From positions 1 through 64,000 of the forward strand of contig CALWHT010000051.1 of the NCBI GenBank assembly GCA_944380515.1: a stretch of 64,000 bases of DNA, written 5' to 3'. A model generated the notes under the pieces. The model saw nothing but the letters and a program-made list of their open reading frames with translations. It was not told the origin of the DNA and searched no databases. Both the position numbers and the translations under genes were made by a program. Positions within the stretch are counted from its first letter, which is position 1. Each line of letters begins with the position of its first letter. This document shows, one piece after another, positions 50,036-58,299 of this stretch. This DNA comes from an uncultured Roseburia sp. Its GTDB lineage: Bacteria; Bacillota; Clostridia; Lachnospirales; Lachnospiraceae.

Positions 50036-51394
50036 CTAATCCTCCAGAATCTCTTTGATATCGGAAATACGGTAGCCTGAAAGCACGACAAGCACGGAGT
50101 CTCCGGCCATCATACTGTCCTGTCCGCTGGGGATAATCACCTTACCCTGACGGTAAATACAGCAAATCAGGGTGTTTTTGCGGAAATGAAGCTCCTGCAG
50201 CGGGATTCCGGCAACGGAGGAATCCGCCTTGATAATAAATTCCAGGGCCTCCGCCCTGCCGTCCGCCAGCTTATAAAGCGTTTCCACGTTGCTGTTCTGC
50301 GAATAATTCGTAGAACGGACATATTTTAATATGTAATCGGCCGTGATAATCCGAGGGTAAATAATACTGCCGAGATTTAACTGGTTAATGACAGAGTGAA
50401 AGCTGATACGGTTAATCTTTGTCACGGTTTTTGCGTTCGATACATTATTGGCATACAGTGACAGCAGTATATTTTCCTCGTCCAAACCGGTCAGCGCCGC
50501 GAAGCCCCGTGCGTGCTCTAAGCCCTCCTGGGACAGGAGTGTCTGGTCCGTGGCGTCTCCGCAGATAATCGTTGCTTCCGGCAGCAGTTCGCTGAGCTGT
50601 TCACAGCGCGCGCGGTCAATCTCAATGATGGTGACGCGGATGCCGGACTGAATCAGGCTCTTGGCAAGATAATAGGAAACCTTGCCGCCTCCGGCGAGGA
50701 TGGCATCGCCGACCCGGTTTTTGACAATACCGATTTTGCGGAAAAATTCAAGGGCATTCCGTCGTTCCGATACGATGGCAGCAATATCATTTTCCTGAAA
50801 TACAAAATCACCATTCGGAATAATCACATCTTCCCCGCGCATAACGGTACAGACCAGGACGTTCGTGCGCAGAGTCTGGTGGAGATTCGCGAGCTTTAAG
50901 TCAATCAGCGGGGAGTTCTTGCCGACCTTAAAGTGCAGCAGCTCCACATGACCCTTGGCAAAGGTATCGACGCGGATTGCCGACGGAAACTGGAAAATGC
51001 GGGCAATCTCGTTTGCCGCGGCAAGCTCCGGGTTAATAATCATTGCAAGGCCGAATTCCTTCTTTAAAAATTCAATTTCCTTATTATATATGGGATTGCG
51101 GACGCGGGCGATAGTCTGACAGTGTCCGGTTTTCCGCGCAATCACGCAGCACAGCAGATTTTTCTCGTCATCTCCCGTGACCGCAATTAAGAGATCTGCC
51201 GTTGTGATTCCGGCGTCAATCTGTGTCTGGTGGTTGATGCCGTTGCCGACAATTCCCATGGCGTCAAGATTGTCGGTGATGTCCGCTACCTTTTCAGGAT
51301 TTTCATCGATGACGACGATATTGTGGTTTTCATTGCTTAACTGTTCTACCAGTGTGTAGCCTACTTTGCCGCAGCCTACGATAATGATGTTCAT
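50036..51394 (-). CDS. trkA: TrkA, regulatory subunit of K+ uptake
   Basis: A 452-residue cytoplasmic protein with two RCK (TrkA-N plus TrkA-C) modules. The first NAD-binding loop is IIIVGCGKVGYTL and the second AILAGGGKVSYYL (about residue 230). It gates TrkH in response to NAD(H) or ATP/ADP. The ATG at 51394 follows AGGAG; an upstream start at 51520 would add a spurious basic extension. Confidence 0.93.
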   Translation of the reverse strand: MNIIIVGCGKVGYTLVEQLSNENHNIVVIDENPEKVADITDNLDAMGIVGNGINHQTQIDAGITTADLLIAVTGDDEKNLLCCVIARKTGHCQTIARVRNPIYNKEIEFLKKEFGLAMIINPELAAANEIARIFQFPSAIRVDTFAKGHVELLHFKVGKNSPLIDLKLANLHQTLRTNVLVCTVMRGEDVIIPNGDFVFQENDIAAIVSERRNALEFFRKIGIVKNRVGDAILAGGGKVSYYLAKSLIQSGIRVTIIEIDRARCEQLSELLPEATIICGDATDQTLLSQEGLEHARGFAALTGLDEENILLSLYANNVSNAKTVTKINRISFHSVINQLNLGSIIYPRIITADYILKYVRSTNYSQNSNVETLYKLADGRAEALEFIIKADSSVAGIPLQELHFRKNTLICCIYRQGKVIIPSGQDSMMAGDSVLVVLSGYRISDIKEILED

Positions 51395-51460
51395 TTTTGT
51401 AATAAACTCCTTTTGCATATAAAAATACAGTCGTGCGCCGTGGCGACCGACGCCGTTCCG

Positions 51461-51488
51461 GGTATTATAATACCTGTCGGTATTATAA
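51461..51488 (-). promoter_or_regulatory. Palindromic -10 region upstream of trkA
   Basis: A perfect 14-bp palindrome GGTATTATAATACC (51461-51474) and a second GGTATTATAA (51479-51488) give two candidate TATAAT elements on the - strand. No clear -35 is visible. The arrangement could also be an operator. The gap 51395-51676 otherwise holds nothing but the promoter of the next gene. Confidence 0.4.
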
Positions 51489-51623
51489 CATATACAATAA
51501 AAATGTGTTATGAAATACATCCGGAAATATGGGCAAACGAGGGGGCAGGATAAAAGCTTAACGCTTTATAAGCAGAGGAGGCGGATGGTGAAGGCAGGGC
51601 TGTGTATTTAACGTTCGGAGTCA

Positions 51624-51652
51624 TTGACAAAGCCGAAAGATAAAACTAATAT
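51624..51652 (+). promoter_or_regulatory. Promoter of the small membrane protein gene
   Basis: TTGACA (51624-51629), 17-nt spacer, TAATAT (51647-51652), 25 nt before the start codon. Confidence 0.65.
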
Positions 51653-51676
51653 TATAGGAAAGAAAAGAGGGATTTT

Positions 51677-51958
51677 ATGAAAAAAGAGGGAAAATGGATT
51701 AATTTCCTTGTATTTGTTCCGTTTTTATTTGTAAATCTGCTGTTCCTGACCTTAAACATAAATTTTAACGTAAACCCGGAGAAAACGGAAATACTGGAAA
51801 GCGTAAAGTATGCAAGATGGGAGATTTTGCTCGGCTTTTTCGCATATTATGCGGTTCTCGCATTTGCGGTGCTGCTGCCGGGAAAGAAAAAGGTGCATCT
51901 GGCCTGCACGGCGGCGATTCTGCTTGCGGGTGTGATTTCCTTTCTTGTCACCGGATAA
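51677..51958 (+). CDS. Small integral membrane protein (93 residues)
   Basis: Three hydrophobic segments (about residues 9-27, 48-66 and 73-91) are joined by short charged loops. The ATG has GAGGG 8 nt upstream and its own promoter. It resembles no family I know. It stands between trkA and the leftward orphan genes; a role in ion transport is possible only by position. Confidence 0.65.
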   Translation: MKKEGKWINFLVFVPFLFVNLLFLTLNINFNVNPEKTEILESVKYARWEILLGFFAYYAVLAFAVLLPGKKKVHLACTAAILLAGVISFLVTG

Positions 51959-52076
51959 ATCATTTTGGCGCAGGCTGCCTGAAAGGGCAGAACGCGAGAT
52001 GATTCTGTCCTTTCGTAGATAGTATTGGTTTTGGACACTGCCCAGAAGGGCATCATCTTTAGTGTGATGGTGAATG

Positions 52077-52256
52077 TCAAGCATTGGAATTTAGGGTGCC
52101 GTTATAAGGTGATGTAGTAATTGTAAATTCGGAAAAATCTTTTAGAGTAATGAGAAAGAAATTTTCCTGATCATGAGCATTGATGTCAAGAATAGGAAGT
52201 TTATCCGTTTCGTTCAGTATATCAAACAGGTAATCTTTAAATTCGTCGTGTGTCAT
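52077..52256 (-). CDS. Orphan small protein (59 residues)
   Basis: A short gene with GGGGAGG about 9 nt before its ATG. The protein starts MTHDEFKDYLFDILNETDKL and is acidic, with a predicted helix followed by strands (FFLITLKDFSEFTITT). No family is recognised. It is the last of three leftward genes (52674-53300, 52340-52540, 52077-52256) and follows the acidic gene by 83 nt. Too small to assign. Confidence 0.5.
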   Translation of the reverse strand: MTHDEFKDYLFDILNETDKLPILDINAHDQENFFLITLKDFSEFTITTSPYNGTLNSNA

Positions 52257-52339
52257 ATTACAATCCTCCCCATTAATATTATATTATGTAAGAACTGACA
52301 TAATGGGGGCAGAAAAAACGCTGCCCCCTGAATGTGTTC

Positions 52340-52540
52340 TTAGTAAAGATCAGTGGAATCCCAGTACTTATCATTACTGTCGTCGTCATCCGCAAAGGGA
52401 CTGGGATCGCCGTATGTTTCCGCGCACCGCATATCATTATAGTCGTCCAGGGAAATATGAGCCTCTTCATCAGGACGGTTTTTCCACTCGTCATAAAATT
52501 CGTACTCATCTCTTAAATATTCTTCGTTCTTATAGCACAT
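52340..52540 (-). CDS. Very acidic orphan protein (66 residues)
   Basis: The protein is dominated by D, E, Y and N (DEYEFYDEWKNRPDEEAH, then PSPFADDDDSNDKYWDS) with very few basic residues. A strong AGGAGG precedes the ATG, so it is likely expressed. Small, highly acidic proteins of this kind include DNA mimics, antitoxins and chaperone-like partners, but composition alone cannot prove a role. Its neighbours are two other orphans. Confidence 0.6.
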   Translation of the reverse strand: MCYKNEEYLRDEYEFYDEWKNRPDEEAHISLDDYNDMRCAETYGDPSPFADDDDSNDKYWDSTDLY

Positions 52541-52570
52541 TACTAATACCTCCTAGATTAAATGGTTAGC

Positions 52571-52605
52571 ATGGTAATATTCCTTATTAAGAAGGAATTT
52601 ACCAT
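52571..52605. repeat. Intercistronic hairpin between orphan genes
   Basis: ATGGTAA (52571-52577) pairs with TTACCAT (52599-52605), and inside it ATTCCTT with AAGGAAT around a short loop. It has no T-tract. It lies between the 208- and 66-residue genes and may protect or cleave their transcript, or bind a regulator. Confidence 0.5.
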
Positions 52606-52673
52606 GTCTGAAAAAACGATAACCAGTTCAGCATTCTCCTTGACAAAAATGGTAAAGCAGACCTAATATGAAC

Positions 52674-53300
52674 TTAGGACTGGCTGATTCCGGTATTGGG
52701 AGCTGTTTCCTCTGCCTTCAGGATGTCATCGCGTATTTGTCTTAACTTCTGCAAAGAGAATTGGAGTGTGTACATATTGTTAGGGGACGTCTGCGTATTC
52801 ATTTCAAACAATCGCAAATACACCTCGATAGAAGCAAGACTTGGGCGGCAATTGCGCCTGAGAATGGTCTCATATAGCTCCACTGGATTTTGGGAAAACC
52901 AGACTTTCTGGATTCCCGCGGCCCCTATTTTTTCTGGAAATTCAGTTTTCTCCGGATCCTTATTAAAGAGAGGTACGACGGTGTACAGACGGTCGAGCAG
53001 ATCGTAATATAAAGGCATTGTGGTCATTGCGACCTGAGCGTACCGGCTTGACACGATGATGACGTCGTAAGAGGTATCGAGCACCGGATCAACAGTGATA
53101 ACCGGGGAAAATAGGCTTACTTCCTCAAATTCGCCTAGAGAAAATGAGTGCTGATGAATAGAAAGGGGCATATTCTGTGGGATGATGACACGTGGCGCTG
53201 CCTTCGAATCACGGAGATAGTACTGCTCCTTCCGGTTTGAGGTGAGGTCTTTCTGTTCGTAGAGCTCGATAGGGTGAGCCGTGCAATTGAGATATTTCAT
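52674..53300 (-). CDS. Orphan soluble protein (208 residues)
   Basis: No signal peptide or membrane segment is present. The start MKYLNCTAHPIELYEQKDL, then a central block (YDVIIVSSRYAQVAMTTMPLYY, cut) that looks like a Rossmann-type strand-helix unit, and a helical C-terminal third (YTLQFSLQKLRQIRDDILKA). GAGGAT precedes the ATG at 53300. I do not recognise the family. It heads the leftward islet of three genes, upstream of which lies a 16-bp inverted repeat. Confidence 0.65.
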   Translation of the reverse strand: MKYLNCTAHPIELYEQKDLTSNRKEQYYLRDSKAAPRVIIPQNMPLSIHQHSFSLGEFEEVSLFSPVITVDPVLDTSYDVIIVSSRYAQVAMTTMPLYYDLLDRLYTVVPLFNKDPEKTEFPEKIGAAGIQKVWFSQNPVELYETILRRNCRPSLASIEVYLRLFEMNTQTSPNNMYTLQFSLQKLRQIRDDILKAEETAPNTGISQS

Positions 53301-53322
53301 AAAAATCCTCCTTTTTTTATTT

Positions 53323-53421
53323 ATAATCTCTCGGAATCTCCAGTCCTTAATTTATAAGGCTTCCTTCAATGTTCATCACCAATTGTACTGGATACAATCA
53401 CTCAGGATTCCGAGAGATTAT
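53323..53421. repeat. 16-bp inverted repeat in a divergent gap
   Basis: ATAATCTCTCGGAATC (53323-53338) and its perfect complement (53406-53421) are 67 nt apart. They lie between the leftward orphan operon and the rightward coiled-coil gene. The pair could form a large hairpin, be an operator pair or mark the end of a mobile unit. Confidence 0.6.
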
Positions 53422-53471
53422 TATTTGCATTATACTTCTGTGCGTCTATTTGCATTATACTCATGTGTGTC
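53422..53471 (+). repeat. Two tandem 25-bp repeats
   Basis: Units at 53422-53446 and 53447-53471 both begin TATTTGCATTATACT and agree at 22 of 25 positions. They start immediately after the inverted repeat at 53406-53421. Each contains TATACT, a possible -10. Confidence 0.6.
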
Positions 53472-53504
53472 TAAGATTAAAAGGGTGAACTTCGAGGGTG
53501 ACAA

Positions 53505-53589
53505 GAGTTAGATTAAAGTGGAGTGTGAAAAAACTAATTGATTACGATAAGTTAGGGAAAGGAGTTGGATTAAAGTGGAGTGTGAAAAA
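53505..53589 (+). repeat. 28-bp direct repeat that duplicates the start of the next gene
   Basis: Copies at 53505-53532 and 53562-53589 differ at one base and are 57 nt apart. The second contains the GTG start and first codons of the 743-residue gene (Met-Glu-Cys-Glu-Lys). The first has the same start but stops after seven codons (MECEKTN), forming a possible leader peptide or a relic of a duplication. Confidence 0.65.
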
Positions 53590-55806
53590 CAGAAAGAAAA
53601 TAATATATGGTGGAATGTTAATGAAAAACCTGCATTAAGTGAGAGGAGAAGGTTGCTCTATATTTTTCAAAGGAAAGTTTTAGGTATGAAGAGGACTGCT
53701 AGCCGGGATTTGGAGGAGTTTGGAGATTATCGAGTGGATCAAAGGATTTTCCGGGAAGCTTATAAATATACGAAAAGGGTGTTTACTACTAAAGTAATCC
53801 GATGCCTGCTTCTGGCATGCCTGCCTCCTGATAGTGGTACGAGTGTAAGTGATCAGGATGTATCTGATAGCGATGCAAGTGTAGGTGATAAGAAAGTGTT
53901 AGAGAAGGTATTAAAAAAGATTGATAAAATGCGTGAATTGCTGGAAGAACTGAAATTTAGTAGCATACTTACTTCTGAACCGGATGACAAGGTCTTATTG
54001 CGATGTAATGAAGACAAAGCTCAATGTTTTAACGAAATGGGTTGTCGCAAGAAGTGCCGCCAGAAGCCGAAAACATGTGAAAAATGTCCTGCGTTATGGC
54101 TGTATAAGAATTTAGATAATATAGACAAGCATTATGTATGTAATGCTGAGGATTATATTGAGCTTTCAGGTTTAACAGAATATGTGAATAATGTTGAAAA
54201 TACTGATTTCCTACCTGCAATTTACGGAAGCCTTTTAATCCAACTTACCAAGGAAGAGAAGCAGCTGGTGGATGAAGTTTATGATAAGATTGGCGAATTT
54301 AATAAGGAAGATGGGGAGAAAATAGATTCTGATAGGATGATAGAGATAATAAACGAGTGCGAACGCGTTCTTGAAATAAGACATAAAGCGCCAGATGAGA
54401 GATTGGCATATATTAAATGGTATTGGGCACATTTGAGAACCTGGATTAAGATAGAGAGCAGACAGTGGAGTGGTGAGTTAAATAACTATTGGACTATTGA
54501 GTCAGAAAAAGCTTGTTTTAAGCAACTTGAGGAAGCATCAGACATTATTCAGGGTTTAGTTTTGAATGATGAGAAGGAAGTAGATAAAAAAGAATTATTT
54601 GCAAATGTCGAGACAGAAAGAGTTGTTTCGTTCCTGACACTTTGTCTTAATTTCAATGTGCTTGAGTATGTTAAGTTCTTTGAAGGAAGCGAAAAAAAGT
54701 GGGGGGAAATAGATGAGTATATTTGGCACAGAAGTGAAATGCTTGATGATGAAAAAAAACTGCCATTGTATATAGCTTTGTGGAATTTACGGAGAGCAAA
54801 AAGAGATAAAGAGAAAACCGCTGAAATGGAAAAAAAATTAGAACCACTGAAAATGATTATAGAGTTAAGGGATAAATTAAAAACCATCGAAGAGTTAAGG
54901 GGGGAATTGGAAAACATAAAATTATTGATGAAAAAACCGGAAACCGTGGAAGAACGAAGAAATAAACTGAAAACCATATTAGATGGAGATAAAATAAAAT
55001 CTCTATTAGATGAAGATGAAAAAGAATTGGAAACCATCGTAGAGTTAAGGGGTAAATTAAAAACCATCGTAGGGTTAAGGGATGAATTGGAAACCATGGA
55101 AAAACAAAGAAATAAACCGAAAATCTTGGAAAAACAAAGAGATAAACTGGAAACCATATTAGATGGTGATAAAATAAAGTCTCTATTAGCAGATGGTGAT
55201 AAAATAAAGCCTCTATTAGATGAAAAAGAAATAGGAGCATTAAAGGAAGAACTGAAAAACCAAGGAATCGAATGCAAGAAAATCGAATCTATAATAAAAC
55301 GATTAAGGAAAGCGCTGGAAAACGGGGAAACAGAAGCTATGAATGCTGCGGAAGACAAAATAAAAGAAATAGGGGAAGAAATGAAAAACAAGCAAGAATC
55401 ACTAAAGGAAAAACTGAAGACTAAACTGGGGACTAAGAAAAAAGATGCGTGGTTTGCTTTGTTGGAGCTGGAGTACGATATAACATGTTTAAAAAGGGGC
55501 GAGAAAGATTTTTGGACAGTAAAAAATTGGTTTCTGGGATGGAAAGACTGCGATGCTATAAAAAAATATACATGCAATTTAGAGATCTTTAAAGAGATTC
55601 TGGGAAGGGCCAGTGATGTTATTGAGAGGGAAAAGCATGTCGTGAAAGACGTGGGCGTAAGTGATAGAAAGGAGATTGTTATAAAAAGTTTGGAAGAATG
55701 GGGTCTTCCGGAGAAGGGACATCCAAATGCATTTAAAAGGGTAGTAGGCGATTTTTACTGTATGAAGAAACCGGTACAAATGTTTGGATTTGATAAAAGT
55801 TTATGA
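53575..55806 (+). CDS. Orphan Cys-cluster and coiled-coil protein (743 residues)
   Basis: An AT-rich, horizontally acquired-looking gene unlike its neighbours. Residues about 1-140 are basic and helical. A six-cysteine cluster (C144, C151, C157, C161, C168, C171) suggests metal binding. Residues about 180-400 are helical, and about 410-640 form a long charged coiled coil of repeats such as ELRDKLKTI and DGDKIKSLL. The C-terminus (from about 650) has W/Y-rich helices. There is no signal peptide, membrane segment or enzymatic motif that I recognise. The GTG start follows AAAGGAG by about 11 nt. Such architecture could suit a defence or scaffold protein, but I cannot assign a function. Confidence 0.7.
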   Translation: MECEKQKENNIWWNVNEKPALSERRRLLYIFQRKVLGMKRTASRDLEEFGDYRVDQRIFREAYKYTKRVFTTKVIRCLLLACLPPDSGTSVSDQDVSDSDASVGDKKVLEKVLKKIDKMRELLEELKFSSILTSEPDDKVLLRCNEDKAQCFNEMGCRKKCRQKPKTCEKCPALWLYKNLDNIDKHYVCNAEDYIELSGLTEYVNNVENTDFLPAIYGSLLIQLTKEEKQLVDEVYDKIGEFNKEDGEKIDSDRMIEIINECERVLEIRHKAPDERLAYIKWYWAHLRTWIKIESRQWSGELNNYWTIESEKACFKQLEEASDIIQGLVLNDEKEVDKKELFANVETERVVSFLTLCLNFNVLEYVKFFEGSEKKWGEIDEYIWHRSEMLDDEKKLPLYIALWNLRRAKRDKEKTAEMEKKLEPLKMIIELRDKLKTIEELRGELENIKLLMKKPETVEERRNKLKTILDGDKIKSLLDEDEKELETIVELRGKLKTIVGLRDELETMEKQRNKPKILEKQRDKLETILDGDKIKSLLADGDKIKPLLDEKEIGALKEELKNQGIECKKIESIIKRLRKALENGETEAMNAAEDKIKEIGEEMKNKQESLKEKLKTKLGTKKKDAWFALLELEYDITCLKRGEKDFWTVKNWFLGWKDCDAIKKYTCNLEIFKEILGRASDVIEREKHVVKDVGVSDRKEIVIKSLEEWGLPEKGHPNAFKRVVGDFYCMKKPVQMFGFDKSL
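54846..55236 (+). repeat. Degenerate tandem repeats encoding the coiled coil
   Basis: Recurring pieces such as ACCATCGTAGAGTTAAGGG and GATGGTGATAAAATAAAG repeat imperfectly with a period of about 33-66 bases in frame. They encode the charged helix and could vary between strains by recombination. Confidence 0.6.
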
Positions 55807-55832
55807 AAGTTATTTTGTGCTGAAAAAAACAC

Positions 55833-55861
55833 TTGCATTTTTAAAAACTATCGTGTATACT
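55833..55861 (+). promoter_or_regulatory. Main promoter of the S10 operon
   Basis: TTGCAT (55833-55838), 17-nt spacer, TATACT (55856-55861), about 310 nt before rpsJ, at the expected place for the start of the leader. Confidence 0.75.
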
Positions 55862-55867
55862 AAGCAA

Positions 55868-56160
55868 TGCTGTGACATTGATAGCGTAGAAGCGTGAGGT
55901 TGCTGCCCGTGTGGCAGGTTTTCCGTGGAGCGAATGTCAAGTTAGGAAACTGGCGACAAGTCACTGTATACGAGTAACATCTACAGAGTAGAAACAACGT
56001 GCGGGCAGCCCTGTGCTGTCAGAGAAAGCCGGATAGTCCTGCCGGGGGCGGGAAAGGCAGCTTTCACTTCGCAGAACAGTTGCGATACGCACGGGAATGT
56101 GTGCAGTCACCGCTTGTCGTACAAAAGCGATTATATCGCTTGTAAAAGTGCGAAAAGGAG
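55868..56160 (+). ncRNA. Structured 5' leader of the S10 operon
   Basis: About 290 nt without a gene lie between promoter and rpsJ. Long-range pairing GCTGCCCG (55902-55909) with CGGGCAGC (56002-56009) encloses a domain with GTC/GAC pairing around 55936-55958. CTGCC (56039-56043) pairs with GGCAG (56056-56060), and AAGCGA/TCGCTT (56125-56130/56136-56141) forms a hairpin just before the ribosome site (AGGAGG at about 56155). In E. coli ribosomal protein L4 binds such a leader to control the operon; whether this one is so controlled is unknown. Confidence 0.6.
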
Positions 56161-56172
56161 GCGACTTTTTTT

Positions 56173-56490
56173 ATGGCAAGTCAAGTAATGAGAATCACAT
56201 TGAAAGCGTATGACCACGAACTGGTTGATTCTTCAGCCAGAAAAATCATCGAGACGGTGAAGAAAAACGGAGCGCAGGTGAGCGGACCGGTACCCCTTCC
56301 GACCAAGAGGGAAGTGATTACCATCTTAAGGGCTACTCACAAATACAAAGACTCCCGCGAGCAGTTCGAGCAGAGAACGCACAAGAGACTCATTGACATT
56401 GTGACACCGACCCAGAAAACGGTGGATGCATTATCCCGTTTGGAGATGCCGGCTGGTGTTTACATTGACATCAAAATGAAAAACAAATAA
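56173..56490 (+). CDS. rpsJ: 30S ribosomal protein S10
   Basis: A 105-residue protein with the S10 signature [19 protein letters not shown] and [15 protein letters not shown]. It binds the head of the 30S subunit and, in many bacteria, also takes part in NusB antitermination. First gene of the operon; GGAGG is 11 nt before the ATG. The gap to rplC is 110 nt. Confidence 0.98.
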   Translation: MASQVMRITLKAYDHELVDSSARKIIETVKKNGAQVSGPVPLPTKREVITILRATHKYKDSREQFEQRTHKRLIDIVTPTQKTVDALSRLEMPAGVYIDIKMKNK

Positions 56491-56600
56491 GTGAATATCC
56501 TGAAGGGTTTTTTATAGAAAACTTTCTAGGATGAACGGTTCCGCTGCCCCGCAGAGACGGGTATGAAGCGTTCCGCTGTAGAGAAAACAGGAGGTAAAAA

Positions 56601-57284
56601 ATGAAGAAAGCGATTTTAGCAACAAAAGTCGGAATGACTCAAATCTTCAACGCAGACGGCGTATTGGTGCCGGTTACTGTATTGGAGGCTGGTCCGTGCT
56701 CCGTTACACAGATTAAGACGGTAGAGAACGACGGTTACAGCGCAGTACAGGTTGCATATGCTGACAAGAAAGAAAGAGTTGTGAGCAAGGATGCAAACGG
56801 CAAAAAAGAAATCAGAAACAGACATGGCGTAAACAAGGCTCAGATGGGACACTTTGCAAAAGCAGGTGTATCCGGAAAGAGATATGTCAGAGAGTTCAAA
56901 TTTGAAAATGCTGACGAATACAAGCTTGGGGATGTCATCAAGGCTGACATCTTTGCAGAGGGCGACAAGATTGACGCGACTGCAATTTCCAAGGGAAAAG
57001 GTTTCCAGGGCGCTGTTAAGAGACTGGGACAGCACAGAGGTCCTATGGCTCACGGTTCCAAATTCCATCGTCATCAGGGTTCCAACGGTGCATGTTCTTC
57101 ACCGAGCCGCGTATTCAAGGGTAAGGGAATGCCTGGTCACATGGGAAGCGTAAAGGTTACAACCCAGAATCTTGAGGTTGTAAGAGTTGACGCGGAGAAC
57201 AACCTGCTCTTAGTGAAAGGCGCTGTGCCGGGAGCTAAGAAGTGTCTGGTAACGATTAAAGAAACCGTAAAAGCAGGGAAATAA
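56601..57284 (+). CDS. rplC: 50S ribosomal protein L3
   Basis: A 227-residue protein, a little longer than the usual 209. It starts [15 protein letters not shown] and has [20 protein letters not shown] (near the peptidyl transferase centre loop) and [10 protein letters not shown]. One of the first proteins in 50S assembly. GGAGG precedes the ATG. Confidence 0.98.
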   Translation: MKKAILATKVGMTQIFNADGVLVPVTVLEAGPCSVTQIKTVENDGYSAVQVAYADKKERVVSKDANGKKEIRNRHGVNKAQMGHFAKAGVSGKRYVREFKFENADEYKLGDVIKADIFAEGDKIDATAISKGKGFQGAVKRLGQHRGPMAHGSKFHRHQGSNGACSSPSRVFKGKGMPGHMGSVKVTTQNLEVVRVDAENNLLLVKGAVPGAKKCLVTIKETVKAGK

Positions 57285-57314
57285 GCGCTAGAATAGGAAA
57301 GGAGGAACGAAATA

Positions 57315-57935
57315 ATGGCTAACGTAGCTGTTTATAATATGGAAGGCAAAGAAGTAGGAAGCCTGGAGTTAAACGATGCTGTTTTCGGAGTAGAAGTAAA
57401 CGAGCATTTAGTACACATGGCAGTGCTTCAGCAGCTTGCAAACAACCGTCAGGGAACACAGAAAGCTAAGACGCGTTCTGAGGTTCGCGGCGGCGGCAGA
57501 AAACCGTGGAGACAGAAGGAAACCGGACATGCAAGACAGGGTTCGACGAGAGCTCCGCAGTGGACGCATGGCGGCGTGGTATTTGCTCCGGTACCGAGAG
57601 ATTACTCTTTCAAACTCAACAAGAAGGAGAAGAGAGCGGCTCTTAAGTCTGCGCTCACTTCCAGAGTCAACGAGAGCAAATTCATCGTTTTGGATGAGCT
57701 GAAGCTGGATGAAATCAAGACAAAGAAATTCGTTCAGGTGCTGAACAACTTAAACGTAGAGAAGGCGCTGGTTGTATTAAACGACATGGATACGAACGTG
57801 ATCAAATCCGCAGGCAACCTGCCGACGGTTAAGACGGCACAGACCAACGAGATCAACGTATTTGACGTATTGAAATATGAGACAGTAGTCGTAACCAAAG
57901 ACGCTGTGAAGACCATCGAGGAGGTGTATGCATAA
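57315..57935 (+). CDS. rplD: 50S ribosomal protein L4
   Basis: A 206-residue protein with the long loop [20 protein letters not shown] and [13 protein letters not shown] [19 protein letters not shown]. It lines the exit tunnel and in some bacteria represses the S10 operon through the leader. The stop overlaps the rplW start. Confidence 0.98.
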   Translation: MANVAVYNMEGKEVGSLELNDAVFGVEVNEHLVHMAVLQQLANNRQGTQKAKTRSEVRGGGRKPWRQKETGHARQGSTRAPQWTHGGVVFAPVPRDYSFKLNKKEKRAALKSALTSRVNESKFIVLDELKLDEIKTKKFVQVLNNLNVEKALVVLNDMDTNVIKSAGNLPTVKTAQTNEINVFDVLKYETVVVTKDAVKTIEEVYA

Positions 57936-58234
57936 TGGCAAACGTACAGTATTATGATGTAATCCTCAAACCGGTAGTAACCGAGAAATCCATGGCAGCG
58001 ATGGCGGAGAAGAAATATACATTTCTTGTTCATCCGGAAGCAAACAAGACCATGATTAAAGAAGCGGTAGAAAAAATGTTCGAGGGAACAAAGGTTGCAA
58101 GCGTCAACACCATGAACATGGACGGAAAGAAGAAAAGACGCGGTATGGTAGTCGGAAAGACTGCGAAGACCAAAAAGGCAATCGTACAGCTCACCGCTGA
58201 CAGCAAGGACATTGAGATCTTTGCCGGACTGTAA
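57935..58234 (+). CDS. rplW: 50S ribosomal protein L23
   Basis: A 99-residue protein at the tunnel exit, the docking site for trigger factor and SRP. It shows [12 protein letters not shown] and [20 protein letters not shown]. Coupled to rplD by TAATG. Confidence 0.98.
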   Translation: MANVQYYDVILKPVVTEKSMAAMAEKKYTFLVHPEANKTMIKEAVEKMFEGTKVASVNTMNMDGKKKRRGMVVGKTAKTKKAIVQLTADSKDIEIFAGL

Positions 58235-58299
58235 ATCGAAAAGCAGTTCTGAAATATGCACAGTAAAGTGCGATAATAAACACCGAAAGGAGAACTACA

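Noticed and set aside
53422..53471. CRISPR array
   Set aside because: Only two adjacent 25-bp units with no spacers between them and no cas genes in the window.
54549..55577. 342-residue leftward frame
   Set aside because: It is a Ser/Phe-rich shadow of the A-rich coiled-coil repeats in the opposite strand, without a ribosome site.
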